Positions 45,492 through 53,229 of a stretch of DNA of 64,000 nucleotides are shown here, piece by piece (the stretch's first letter is position 1; the number at the start of each line of letters is the position of its first letter). Below the pieces are notes generated by a model. It was not told the DNA's origin. It saw only the letters and a list, made by a program, of their open reading frames with translations, and did not search any database. The translations under genes were made by a program, and so were the position numbers. The stretch comes from JAXMBX01 sp046349635 (GTDB taxonomy: Bacteria > Planctomycetota > Planctomycetia > Planctomycetales > Planctomycetaceae), in assembly GCA_046349635.1 (NCBI GenBank), contig JAXMBX010000002.1:62001-126000 (forward strand), in the 5' to 3' direction.

Positions 45492-45543
45492 CTCGTATTT
45501 CAAACGTCGGCCGTAAAAAACTACCCGGTCGAATTCATGCTCA

Positions 45544-45735
45544 CTACTTGGCGGGCGGAGGATTATCTCCGGTCTTCTTCACTTCGGTCGTGGTCTTTTC
45601 GGTGGTCGTTCCACCCGGAGTGGTGGTTGTTTTCGATTCGGTGGTGGAACTGGTTTCAGCGCAACCACTGAATCCGACCGTCGTCAGGCAGACGCTGGCA
45701 ATTAACAGGGAACTCATCAGTTTTTTCATCATCAT
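45544..45735 (-). CDS. Small Thr/Glu-rich lipoprotein
   Basis: A 63-residue protein with a lipoprotein signal (KKLMSSLLIASVCLTT, lipobox VGFSGC, lipidated Cys at 25). The mature part is almost only Thr, Ser, Glu, Lys and Gly (ETSSTTESKTTTTPGG) and probably unstructured. A GGAGAAACC site precedes the ATG. It is transcribed divergently from the ROK kinase gene, and a strong sigma-54 promoter candidate lies about 100 bases upstream. Role unknown. Confidence 0.75.
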   Translation of the reverse strand: MMMKKLMSSLLIASVCLTTVGFSGCAETSSTTESKTTTTPGGTTTEKTTTEVKKTGDNPPPAK

Positions 45736-45832
45736 GGTTTCTCCAGTTTGTTTTATGAGGTGTCTTTCAAAGATTCAGGCCCATGCCCCATAGGATTTCC
45801 CTGGGCCCCGAAGATCAGGATTCAGGAATATG

Positions 45833-45846
45833 GCAATTGGTATGCC
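45833..45846 (-). promoter_or_regulatory. Sigma-54 promoter candidate for the lipoprotein gene
   Basis: The minus strand reads TGGCATACCAATTGCC: TGGCA at -24, TTGC at -12 and exact GG-N10-GC spacing. The start site would fall near 45820, about 85 bases before the ATG. Confidence 0.7.
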
Positions 45847-45991
45847 ACCTCCGTTTACAGCCTGAGTTCTGCAGAACTCTGTCCGGAGAACGGCCGCTCT
45901 GAACGATCATCGCGCAGCCGAAATAAAAGTTCATTGCTTGGGAGATCGCTCGTCAACGTCTGGTTTTCCCAAGCGACCTCTTGATTCGCTT

Positions 45992-46005
45992 GGCATACGC
46001 TTTGC
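45992..46005 (+). promoter_or_regulatory. Sigma-54 promoter candidate for the ROK kinase operon
   Basis: The plus strand reads TTGGCATACGCTTTGCG: TTGGCA at -24, TTGC at -12 and exact GG-N10-GC spacing. The start site would lie near 46017, about 93 bases before the ATG. Confidence 0.75.
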
Positions 46006-46109
46006 GTTGTCTTCCTGCCGAAGTCTAGTAACTCGAAGTGTGTCAGGGAGTGTGAGAGTCTCGTCGGGGCCATTCCACAAGACGACGCGCACATTAACGT
46101 GATGAACGC

Positions 46110-46832
46110 ATGAATATACTCGCCATTGATGTGGGAGGGACAAACGCCAAGCTGCGCACCTCCCAGGAAGATAAAGTGGAGCGATTTCCCACAGGGCCGG
46201 AATTTACACCCACCGGTCTCATGGAATGTTTTCATCGATTCGCAGCGGCCAGGGACTGCGAGGCGGTCTCCCTCGGGCTCCCCACGCAGGTCGTGGAGGG
46301 AAAAGTGGTCTTGGAACCACATAACCTGGGGCATGGCTGGATCGATTTTGATTTCGCGAAAGCCTTTGATCGCCCGGTCAAGGTCATCAATGATGCCGCC
46401 ATGCAGGCGCTCGGAGGTTATGCCGGCGGCCGGATGGTCTATCTCGGACTGGGAACCGGCGTCGGCTCGACCATGATCCTGGAAAAAACCGTCATCCCGC
46501 TCGATCTGGGGCAGTTTCATTTCCGGCGCAATGTTCTCGACTACTACCTCTCCAAGCGCGGCCTTGCACGACTTGGCAAGAAGGAATGGACCCGCCTCGT
46601 CGGAGAAGTAGTCTCGATGCTCAAGACGGGCTTCATGGCGGACTACGTCATGCTCGGTGGCGGAAACGCCAAGAAAGTCGATCCTCTTCCCCCGGGCGCT
46701 TCGTTGGGGCACAACGACAACGCTTTTCTCGGCGGCTTCCGACTGTGGAATGCGGCCGCCAGTCTGACTCCTGCCATCGAACCCTCCTCCGAAGAGAACA
46801 CCGTGGTCAAATCAAACTGGAAAATCGCCTGA
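46110..46832 (+). CDS. ROK-family glucokinase (polyphosphate glucokinase-like)
   Basis: A 240-residue ROK-fold sugar kinase: phosphate loop AIDVGGTNAKL at the N-terminus, then SLGLPTQVVEGKVV, the active-site VINDAAMQALG, the second phosphate motif YLGLGTGVGS and a C-terminal MLGGGNAKKV. Size and motifs fit bacterial polyphosphate glucokinases, but the exact phosphate donor cannot be read from sequence. It would phosphorylate glucose released from trehalose or maltose, joining the trehalose set to glycolysis. It is first in a three-gene run with the HAD phosphatase and iron-permease-like gene, under a sigma-54 promoter candidate. Confidence 0.82.
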   Translation: MNILAIDVGGTNAKLRTSQEDKVERFPTGPEFTPTGLMECFHRFAAARDCEAVSLGLPTQVVEGKVVLEPHNLGHGWIDFDFAKAFDRPVKVINDAAMQALGGYAGGRMVYLGLGTGVGSTMILEKTVIPLDLGQFHFRRNVLDYYLSKRGLARLGKKEWTRLVGEVVSMLKTGFMADYVMLGGGNAKKVDPLPPGASLGHNDNAFLGGFRLWNAAASLTPAIEPSSEENTVVKSNWKIA

Positions 46833-46856
46833 GAAAACTTCCCTGCAGGATCTCCC

Positions 46857-48314
46857 ATGCGTTATCTCGTTCTGGCCACCGACTTCGACGGAACTCTCGC
46901 GGAAGATGGGGTGGTTCCTCCCGAAACAATCTCCGCCCTGGAAAACTGCCGCGCCAGCGGCCGTCATCTCCTGATGGTGACGGGCCGGGAACTAACCGAA
47001 CTGAAAGTCGTCTTTCCGCACCTGCATTTGTTCGACTTCGTTGTCGTGGAGAATGGAGCGACACTCTACAACCCTCAAACGGACGAGGAACAGGCTCTCA
47101 CCGATCCACCCAGCCCTGAATTCGTCCGCGCCCTGCAGAGTCGGCATGTCTCACCGCTTTCGGTCGGAAAGGTTATCGTCGCCACCTGCACGCCGCACGA
47201 AAACGACGTGCTGGAGGTGATCCGGGACCTGGGCCTGGAGATGCAGGTCATCTTCAACAAGGGAGCCGTCATGGTCCTTCCTTCCGGCGTGAACAAAGCA
47301 ACGGGTCTCAAGGCCGCTTTGTCGCTGCTTAAGATTTCTCCCCATAACGTCGTTTCTGTGGGGGACGGCGAAAATGATCACGCGCTGCTCACCTTTTCAG
47401 AATTGGGGGTCGCCGTCTCGAATGCCGTCCCCATGCTGGCGGAACGGGCCGACTGGGTCACAAAGGGAGCCCGCGGCTATGGGGTTGTCGAACTGGTCGA
47501 CAGCCTGATCAAAACCGACTTCCGGGGACTGGAATCGAGGCTCCGCCGCCATGACATCCCTTTCGCGCACTCGGCGGGCCAGGTCGCGATCAACATTCCT
47601 CCCTATGAAACGAAAATGGAGATGCTGGGCGTCCAAAACCTCAATGATTGGTGGGAGGTCGCCGAATTCGGTGGTCGGATCGCAGCGCAAGGATATCAAC
47701 TGTGCGTGATCCTGCCAGATGTCGAACACGCGGAGCTGTTCAAAACCTTGATTCCCAACTCTTCCGTCATCACGGGAAAAGTATCCGATGGTGTCTCCAT
47801 CCTGAAAGACATTAAAAGCCATCTGATTTTTGACGTCGCACAACTTTCTGCGCGAAACCCCACGACTTCAATTCCCGAACTGCTGCAGGGGATGACCAAT
47901 CTTCGCAGTCGTCTGGGTCGCCCTCACTGGATTCTGGTGTGCGAACCGGAGCGGATTCTTCACTCACCCGCCGATTGGAAGACCCTGCTGGAACAGCACT
48001 CGTCTATCCTGCTGGCCTCTTCTCTATTGCCGTCACAGATTCCTGACGAAATCCGGCAGGCGACACAGTTCTGCGTCTGCTTCAACCCCGATGTCAGTAG
48101 GGATTTTCAGCAGATCACCAAACTTCGAACTGTCGATCAATCCCTTTCTCAGCCGACTCAGGATCAAAGCGTCTCCCGTCGTGCGTTCTGGTCGCGGGGG
48201 ACTAATGATCTCGTTTCCATAGAATTGATTCGAAAAGACAATCCCGGAACGGACGCCGTTACCGAGATCGCCTCTCGCACGGGGGCCACACCAGACCCGG
48301 CTAGAACAGGATGA
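46857..48314 (+). CDS. HAD-superfamily (Cof-type) phosphatase with extra C-terminal domain
   Basis: Residues 1-215 are a complete HAD IIB phosphatase: nucleophile motif ATDFDGTLAEDG (Asp9, Asp11), MVTGRELTEL, cap domain, NKATGLKAAL (Lys) and the acidic motif SVGDGENDHALL. The family includes sugar-phosphate phosphatases such as sucrose and mannosyl-type phosphatases. Residues about 225-485 form a second, unrecognised domain (INIPPYETKMEMLG, ILPDVEHAELFKTLIPN), so the protein is about twice the normal Cof length. It starts 24 bases after the ROK kinase stop and its stop overlaps the next gene (ATGA). A role in sugar phosphate turnover is inferred from context. Confidence 0.8.
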   Translation: MRYLVLATDFDGTLAEDGVVPPETISALENCRASGRHLLMVTGRELTELKVVFPHLHLFDFVVVENGATLYNPQTDEEQALTDPPSPEFVRALQSRHVSPLSVGKVIVATCTPHENDVLEVIRDLGLEMQVIFNKGAVMVLPSGVNKATGLKAALSLLKISPHNVVSVGDGENDHALLTFSELGVAVSNAVPMLAERADWVTKGARGYGVVELVDSLIKTDFRGLESRLRRHDIPFAHSAGQVAINIPPYETKMEMLGVQNLNDWWEVAEFGGRIAAQGYQLCVILPDVEHAELFKTLIPNSSVITGKVSDGVSILKDIKSHLIFDVAQLSARNPTTSIPELLQGMTNLRSRLGRPHWILVCEPERILHSPADWKTLLEQHSSILLASSLLPSQIPDEIRQATQFCVCFNPDVSRDFQQITKLRTVDQSLSQPTQDQSVSRRAFWSRGTNDLVSIELIRKDNPGTDAVTEIASRTGATPDPARTG

Positions 48315-48841
48315 ATCTCATGAGCCCTCTTACGACCGAAATAGAATCCAACAGGACCACACAACAGCAATCCAGCAATAAACAGGGAGATTGTAATGGA
48401 CACCCTTGCACGGGGCTCAACAAACTCTTCGGTGACCTGGCCCGGCAGGCTTCGGGCTGGATGGGAAGTCCCTGGGCATTTCTCGTCGCCGTCTCAATCA
48501 TCATCGTGTGGGCCGTCACGGGGCCCTTCCTCGATTATTCCGACACGTGGCAACTAGTTATCAACACCGGCACCACGATCGTGACGTTCTTGATGGTCTT
48601 CCTGATTCAGAACAGCCAGAACCGGGACGCCCGCGCCATTCAGTTGAAACTTGATGAGTTGATTCGCGCGATAGAGAACGCCCAGAATGACCTGATTGAC
48701 GTCGAGAAACTCTCCGATGAGGAGTTGGGCGAATTAGAAAAGAAGTTTGAGGAACTTCGCAATACCCGGTCCGAATCTGCCGAGGCCATCTCTTCCGGGA
48801 AAGGAACACAGGAAACGGAGAAGAAGCCTCGACCCAAGTAA
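48311..48841 (+). CDS. Low-affinity iron permease-like (Fe_permease family) protein
   Basis: A 176-residue protein with two close membrane helices: PWAFLVAVSIIIVWAVTGP and WQLVINTGTTIVTFLMVFLI. The phrases TGPFLDYSDTWQLVINTGTT and IQNSQNRDARAIQLKLDEL are hallmarks of the low-affinity iron permease family, whose small bacterial members are common in stress clusters and have no proven transport function. A polar N-terminus (about 45 residues) and a charged Glu/Lys C-terminus flank the domain. The ATG overlaps the HAD stop; a second ATG three codons later is possible. Confidence 0.82.
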   Translation: MNLMSPLTTEIESNRTTQQQSSNKQGDCNGHPCTGLNKLFGDLARQASGWMGSPWAFLVAVSIIIVWAVTGPFLDYSDTWQLVINTGTTIVTFLMVFLIQNSQNRDARAIQLKLDELIRAIENAQNDLIDVEKLSDEELGELEKKFEELRNTRSESAEAISSGKGTQETEKKPRPK

Positions 48842-48866
48842 GCAGTCTTTCCCAGGCAACAAAAAA

Positions 48867-48892
48867 GGCGGCTCGAAAAACTTCGAACCGCC
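48867..48892 (-). terminator. Rho-independent terminator of the intact CsbD gene
   Basis: An 11-base stem with one mismatch (GGCGGTTCGAA / TTCGAGCCGCC on the minus strand) and a four-base loop is followed on the minus strand by TTTTTTGTT. It lies 22 bases past the CsbD stop and 25 bases past the plus-strand permease gene, so it may serve both. Confidence 0.85.
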
Positions 48893-48914
48893 TCTGCCCT
48901 CTTGAGCGAGGAAT

Positions 48915-49115
48915 CTATTTGCAGCAACCGCAGAAATCATTGACTTCCTTCTCGGCTTGCTCTTTGGCAAAGCCATAGCGTTCCTGCAACTTGCCGACGA
49001 GTTGATCCTTCTGACCGTTGATCGTGGCCACATCGTCGTCCGTCAGCTTTCCCCATTTTTCGCGAACCTGACCCTTAAATTGGGTCCATTTCCCTTTAAC
49101 TTGATCCCAGTTCAT
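48915..49115 (-). CDS. CsbD-family stress protein
   Basis: An intact 66-residue CsbD protein: MNWDQVKGKWTQFKGQVREK, then KLTDDDVATINGQKDQLVGK and LQERYGFAKEQAEKEV. The frame extends upstream to 49259 but the family start and the GAGGAGAAAAGCC site fix the ATG at 49115. The C-terminus FCGCCK, with three Cys, is unusual, since CsbD proteins normally end in a charged helix. It has its own sigma-54 promoter candidate. Function of the family is unknown beyond stress induction. Confidence 0.92.
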   Translation of the reverse strand: MNWDQVKGKWTQFKGQVREKWGKLTDDDVATINGQKDQLVGKLQERYGFAKEQAEKEVNDFCGCCK

Positions 49116-49177
49116 GGCTTTTCTCCTCAAATTGAACCATCCGATTTCCGAGCCTGTCGGCTCACACAGAGAAGAAA

Positions 49178-49191
49178 GCAGCTTTCGTGCC
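49178..49191 (-). promoter_or_regulatory. Sigma-54 promoter candidate for the intact CsbD gene
   Basis: The minus strand reads CGGGCACGAAAGCTGCT: GGCACG at -24, CTGC at -12 and exact GG-N10-GC spacing. The start site would be near 49166, about 50 bases before the ATG. Confidence 0.65.
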
Positions 49192-49316
49192 CGGAATAGA
49201 GCGGAACTCCAAGAACCCGCGCAATTCATTCCCTGCCAATGACTAGCATCATTACGCATGCGCCACGCCGACGATGAGCGACTGATCGCTTCCCAGCCGG
49301 CCCGATCAATCCAGGT

Positions 49317-50288
49317 TCAGGCATCGGGCTTCACAATCCAGAGTGGAGTCTGGCTGGCGGCAAAGGCGGTAATCGTCCGCACGGAATGGCTCCAGAACAT
49401 CTCCGCGAACTGATCCGACATCGAACCAATGTGCGGCGTCAAGACGACGTTGTCCAACTTCAGCAGAGGGTTGTCCGAGTAAGGCGGTTCCACTTCCAGC
49501 ACGTCCAGCCCCGCTCCTGCAATCTTCCCGGCTTGCAATGCAGCGATCAAAGCGGACTCATCCACAACCGGTCCACGCGACGTATTCAGCAGAATCGCGG
49601 AGGGTTTCATCCGGTCGAAATCCGCAGATCCGATCAGATGACGGGTCTTCGACAACAACGGCACGTGAATCGATACAAAATCGGCCCGCGAAAACAGCTC
49701 TTCCCGCGTGACCGCCTGGACGTTCGGATCATTTTTCGAGGCGTCCACCACGGGATCGTAGGCGATCACCTCCATATCGAGACCGCGCGCCTTGCGAGCA
49801 ACAAGTTGCGCGATCCGGCCAAACCCCATCAAGCCCAGGCAACTCCCGGTTAACGTCCAACGAGGGAGCGCTCGATTTCGGTCCCACACGCCCTGCCGCA
49901 CCAACCTGTCGTGAATCACAATCTGGCGTGTCACCGCGAACAGCATCCCGATCGCATGTTCCGCGACCGCCAGCACGATCGCTTCGGGAGTATTCCCTAC
50001 GACAATCCCCCGCTTCACCGCTTCCGCCACCGGGACATTATCCGTTCCCGATCCGGTTCGGAGCAGGAAACGGCACTTTTTCAGATCCGGCAGATTGTCT
50101 GTCGTAACGACTTTTGCCCCGCTCATCACCCAGATGATCTCTGCATCCGCAGCGGCCCGGGTCGTCTCCCCGGGACTCTGGCACAGGTTCTCCTCCAGCG
50201 AGACCCCCGCTGCAGACAACTGTTCCGGCACCCAGTCCGGCATCGGTCCGACGTCATTCGAAACCAGCACGACCTTCAAGTTCGTCAT
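49317..50288 (-). CDS. D-isomer-specific 2-hydroxyacid dehydrogenase
   Basis: A 323-residue NAD-dependent dehydrogenase of the phosphoglycerate dehydrogenase-like family. It shows the nucleotide-binding phrase LGLMGFGRIAQLVA, the catalytic Arg in LLNTSRGPVVDE, Glu in AGLDVLEVEPP and His in VVLTPHIGSMS. The ATG at 50288 is the best start although no strong ribosome site is visible; the frame reaches back into the transporter gene. It is the last gene of a five-gene minus-strand run with inositol-type genes, so it may reduce or oxidise a 2-keto or 2-hydroxy acid intermediate; the substrate cannot be read from sequence. Confidence 0.88.
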   Translation of the reverse strand: MTNLKVVLVSNDVGPMPDWVPEQLSAAGVSLEENLCQSPGETTRAAADAEIIWVMSGAKVVTTDNLPDLKKCRFLLRTGSGTDNVPVAEAVKRGIVVGNTPEAIVLAVAEHAIGMLFAVTRQIVIHDRLVRQGVWDRNRALPRWTLTGSCLGLMGFGRIAQLVARKARGLDMEVIAYDPVVDASKNDPNVQAVTREELFSRADFVSIHVPLLSKTRHLIGSADFDRMKPSAILLNTSRGPVVDESALIAALQAGKIAGAGLDVLEVEPPYSDNPLLKLDNVVLTPHIGSMSDQFAEMFWSHSVRTITAFAASQTPLWIVKPDA

Positions 50289-50316
50289 GAGAATCTTTGT
50301 TCTGAAAAACGTGAGA

Positions 50317-52290
50317 TTAGAGATGCCAGAAGACGATTCCACTGATCAAGAAAAAGAACACGCCGCAGAAGATTGTCCCCAACTGTGAAATGAATCCGGG
50401 GCGCAATTCGGGAGGCAAGAGTGTGCGATTGACGTACAGCGCGTGCAAGGCCGTGAAGCCCAGCGCGATATTCCCCAGGATGCCGGTAATCTTCGCGATT
50501 TGCAGGGGGTCGAACAAGGTCAGCGCGATCATCCCCCAGACGAAGAACGCCGCCAGAATGCCGTAGTAGATGTACTTCACCTGGTTCTTCCCCCAGGTGT
50601 GGGTCCGCCGATTGAGGGTCCACAGGATATCCGTCCATCGTCGCGCGATCTGGTCTCCTCCGATAATCTGCCCCGGCGCGATCACAATAAAACCGGTGAA
50701 CAGCGTCATGAACCACCACAGCGAACGGAGTTCCGGATTCCGGTTCGAAATCCCTTCCGCCAGCATCGCCGAGACCCGGTCCCCCGCGACGGGAGCATTG
50801 CGGATAAACTCCAGGGACAGCATGCACGGGAGCGCCATCCCCACGACGGAGCAGAACATCCAGACTGCCACCTGGTCCCGCACGATCCAGCGAATCCATC
50901 CCCGCCAGTACGTTCGGTTCCGGTCATTGATCGGAAAGATCTGTCCGACGTGCGACAGACTGATCCCCGCTCCACCGACTGCACTCGGAATTGCGCCTAC
51001 TCGCTGTCCCATTCCCCACCCTTTATCGCGGGCATAGTTGGAGAATAGAGTGTTCGTCAATCCACCCGAACCTGCAATGGCTGCAAATGCCGCGAGCATC
51101 GCCCAGTCCAGGGGGGGCAATCGGCCGTTTTCCCACAGGTAGTTCACCAAGTTCACATTCAATTGTCCTTTATTTTCGAAATACTGCCGAGCCAGCAAAG
51201 CCAGGTTCGCAGGCAGATCGCTCTTCTTGTCGTACTGTTGGACCTTCTCTCCCTGCTTCAACGCGGCGCTTTCCAGGATCCAGTTCCCATCGGCATTTTG
51301 TATCCCGCGCAAGGTCAACAAGCCTTGAGCCGCGGGAGTTTCCACCAGCACTCGATTTTCTCTCATCAGAGTTGTGGCTCGTTGATTCAGTTCCGCACGC
51401 AGACGACGCAATTCGACGGGAGTCGCCGCCTCCGAACGGTAATCGCTTCGTTTGCCATCCTTCTCATCGGTGAAACCGACGACCTGCAATTGTTCTCCTT
51501 CCAGACTTCCTCGTAGAGAGTACAGATGCCCCTCCCGTCGCTCCGACACCCTGAAATAGCGCCCCGCAACGATCGTGTCCGCCCGCAGCGGGACCGTCCC
51601 GAATTTCAAGAATCCGGACATCACTTCGCCGGCATGTCTCATCGAGACGAACAACAGGCAGGTGACAACCAGATAACCGAGCACAAAGACCAGCTTGACC
51701 GCCATCGCTTTTTCGAGCATCCGGTACACGGATCCTCCAAAGATCAATGGAATGAACGACGCCACGAAAATGAGATAGCCCAGAATCCGGATCAGCGTGT
51801 GCTCACTCATCGAGACACCGAGAACGGTGACTATTGCATCGCTGGGGAGATGCCCCAGAAACGCCGCGGCCATCGGCACCGCACCGTTCGCGGCATTCAT
51901 GGGCCAGATCTGGGCGATCTCCAGAATCAGATACACGCCGGTCCAGAAACGGGGGCCGGGCCAGGTCCGGAAATAGCCGACGACAATCGGCTCGCCGCAA
52001 TACAGCGTGTATCGCATCACCTGCAAATTGCAGAAGACCTGTCCGATGATTGACAGCGACGCCAGCCACAGCAGCACGGCTCCATACTGCGCAGACACCG
52101 CGGGGCCAAACAGCCATTCTCCCGCCCCGATTGCGGAACCCGCCAAAAGCAGTCCCGGACCGAGGAGTGCCACCCAACTGTTCGCTCCCAGAGTCGGTGG
52201 GGCCGGGAGTTCTCCTGCCTCCCACGCCGGCAATGCATTGTCGGCAGGAGTGACTCCTTCGGCTTGGAGCGCGGGACCGGAAGGGGGCAT
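50317..52290 (-). CDS. Nramp-related transporter with a large hydrophilic insert
   Basis: A 657-residue polytopic protein with about eleven membrane helices resembling the Nramp/LeuT fold (LLGPGLLLAGSAIGAGEWL, IAQIWPMNAANGAVP, GFIVIAPGQIIGGDQIA). The DPGN metal-binding motif of classical Nramp proteins is replaced by AIGAGEW, so manganese or iron transport should not be assumed. A hydrophilic insert of about 155 residues (about 230-390) splits the membrane part; it is rich in Arg and Glu (LRRLRAELNQRATTL). It stands 17 bases after iolE and 28 bases before the dehydrogenase gene, so it could be the transporter of the pathway substrate. Confidence 0.72.
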   Translation of the reverse strand: MPPSGPALQAEGVTPADNALPAWEAGELPAPPTLGANSWVALLGPGLLLAGSAIGAGEWLFGPAVSAQYGAVLLWLASLSIIGQVFCNLQVMRYTLYCGEPIVVGYFRTWPGPRFWTGVYLILEIAQIWPMNAANGAVPMAAAFLGHLPSDAIVTVLGVSMSEHTLIRILGYLIFVASFIPLIFGGSVYRMLEKAMAVKLVFVLGYLVVTCLLFVSMRHAGEVMSGFLKFGTVPLRADTIVAGRYFRVSERREGHLYSLRGSLEGEQLQVVGFTDEKDGKRSDYRSEAATPVELRRLRAELNQRATTLMRENRVLVETPAAQGLLTLRGIQNADGNWILESAALKQGEKVQQYDKKSDLPANLALLARQYFENKGQLNVNLVNYLWENGRLPPLDWAMLAAFAAIAGSGGLTNTLFSNYARDKGWGMGQRVGAIPSAVGGAGISLSHVGQIFPINDRNRTYWRGWIRWIVRDQVAVWMFCSVVGMALPCMLSLEFIRNAPVAGDRVSAMLAEGISNRNPELRSLWWFMTLFTGFIVIAPGQIIGGDQIARRWTDILWTLNRRTHTWGKNQVKYIYYGILAAFFVWGMIALTLFDPLQIAKITGILGNIALGFTALHALYVNRTLLPPELRPGFISQLGTIFCGVFFFLISGIVFWHL

Positions 52291-52307
52291 GGCGGAGGCC
52301 GTTCTCG

Positions 52308-53192
52308 TTATCCCAGACCAATCTGCTTCAGATAGGCGTGGGTTCGCTTGGCAATGGGCAAAGGCTTGTCAAACGGCGCGGGGTACATATCCTGTTCGAC
52401 GATCCCCCACCCTTCATAACCGACATCCACCAGTGCGTCCCGGAACGCATTGAAGTTGACTTTCCCGCGCGACGGCTCGCAAAACACGTCACCAGCAACG
52501 GCGATCGCAAAGGGAATCCGCTCCCGTTCCACCCTGGCCTGAATGTCGGGATCGACACTCTTCAGGTGCAGGTAGGGTATCCGTTTGTGATGCTTGCGGA
52601 AAAACGCGACGGGATCTCCTCCCCGGTATGCGTGATGTCCCGTATCGAGACACAGGGAGACTTTCGAGGGGTCGGTATCATTCAGCAACCGCTCAATTTG
52701 GTCCTCATACTCGACGTGCGTTTCCGCATGCGGGTGAAACACAATCTGCAACCCCAGCCCGGCCGCGAGACCCGCTGCGCGGTGCGTGGTGTCGATCAAC
52801 CGCTTCCATGCCGCATCATCCAGGCGACTCGGACGTGTCGCCTCCCCCGTGAACAGGTTGGAATAGGTATCGTCGATCAGGACGAGAAATTTACCACCCA
52901 GTTCCGCCGCCAGTTTTCCACCCCCCAGGATCTGTTGCTCAATCCCGTGCCATCCTTCGGGATCCTCCAGGTGTCCCATCGCGAATGTCCCGGTCACCTT
53001 TAATCCCCGGCGATCCAATTCATCGCGCAGTTTCGCCGGATCGGTCGGCATGTAACCGTAGGGCCCTAGTTCCGTCCACTTGTAACCCGCCTCCGCGATC
53101 TCATCGAGACAGCGATTCCACGGGGTCTGTTTTGAATCACTGGGAAACCAGACTCCCCACGAATCGGGAGCGCTGCCGATTGTCAGTTTCAT
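52308..53192 (-). CDS. iolE: IolE-like inosose dehydratase / sugar phosphate isomerase-epimerase
   Basis: A 294-residue xylose isomerase-like TIM-barrel protein. The N-terminal phrase GSAPDSWGVWF and later WTELGPYGYMPT are typical of IolE, which dehydrates 2-keto-myo-inositol (inosose) to trihydroxycyclohexanedione. Metal-site phrases ELGPYG, FHPHAETHVE, CLDTGHHAYRGGD and EQDMYP are present. It is encoded between the ThDP hydrolase IolD and the transporter. The assignment to IolE over another isomerase of the fold follows from the close motif match and neighbours. Confidence 0.85.
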   Translation of the reverse strand: MKLTIGSAPDSWGVWFPSDSKQTPWNRCLDEIAEAGYKWTELGPYGYMPTDPAKLRDELDRRGLKVTGTFAMGHLEDPEGWHGIEQQILGGGKLAAELGGKFLVLIDDTYSNLFTGEATRPSRLDDAAWKRLIDTTHRAAGLAAGLGLQIVFHPHAETHVEYEDQIERLLNDTDPSKVSLCLDTGHHAYRGGDPVAFFRKHHKRIPYLHLKSVDPDIQARVERERIPFAIAVAGDVFCEPSRGKVNFNAFRDALVDVGYEGWGIVEQDMYPAPFDKPLPIAKRTHAYLKQIGLG

Positions 53193-53229
53193 GTCGGTCC
53201 TCGCTGTGATGAGCCAGTCTGATCAAAAA

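Larger units (their letters stand above)
45736..46109 (+). other. Divergent intergenic region with two sigma-54 promoter candidates
   Basis: About 375 bases between the lipoprotein gene (minus) and the ROK kinase gene (plus). Apart from the two promoter candidates at 45833-45846 (minus) and 45992-46005 (plus), I see no gene and no other clear signal. The space between them could hold the activator binding sites. Confidence 0.6.

Noticed and set aside
45855..46712. A 285-codon minus-strand frame overlapping the ROK kinase gene.
   Set aside because: The plus frame contains the phosphate loop and other ROK motifs, and the minus frame shows no family or start site.
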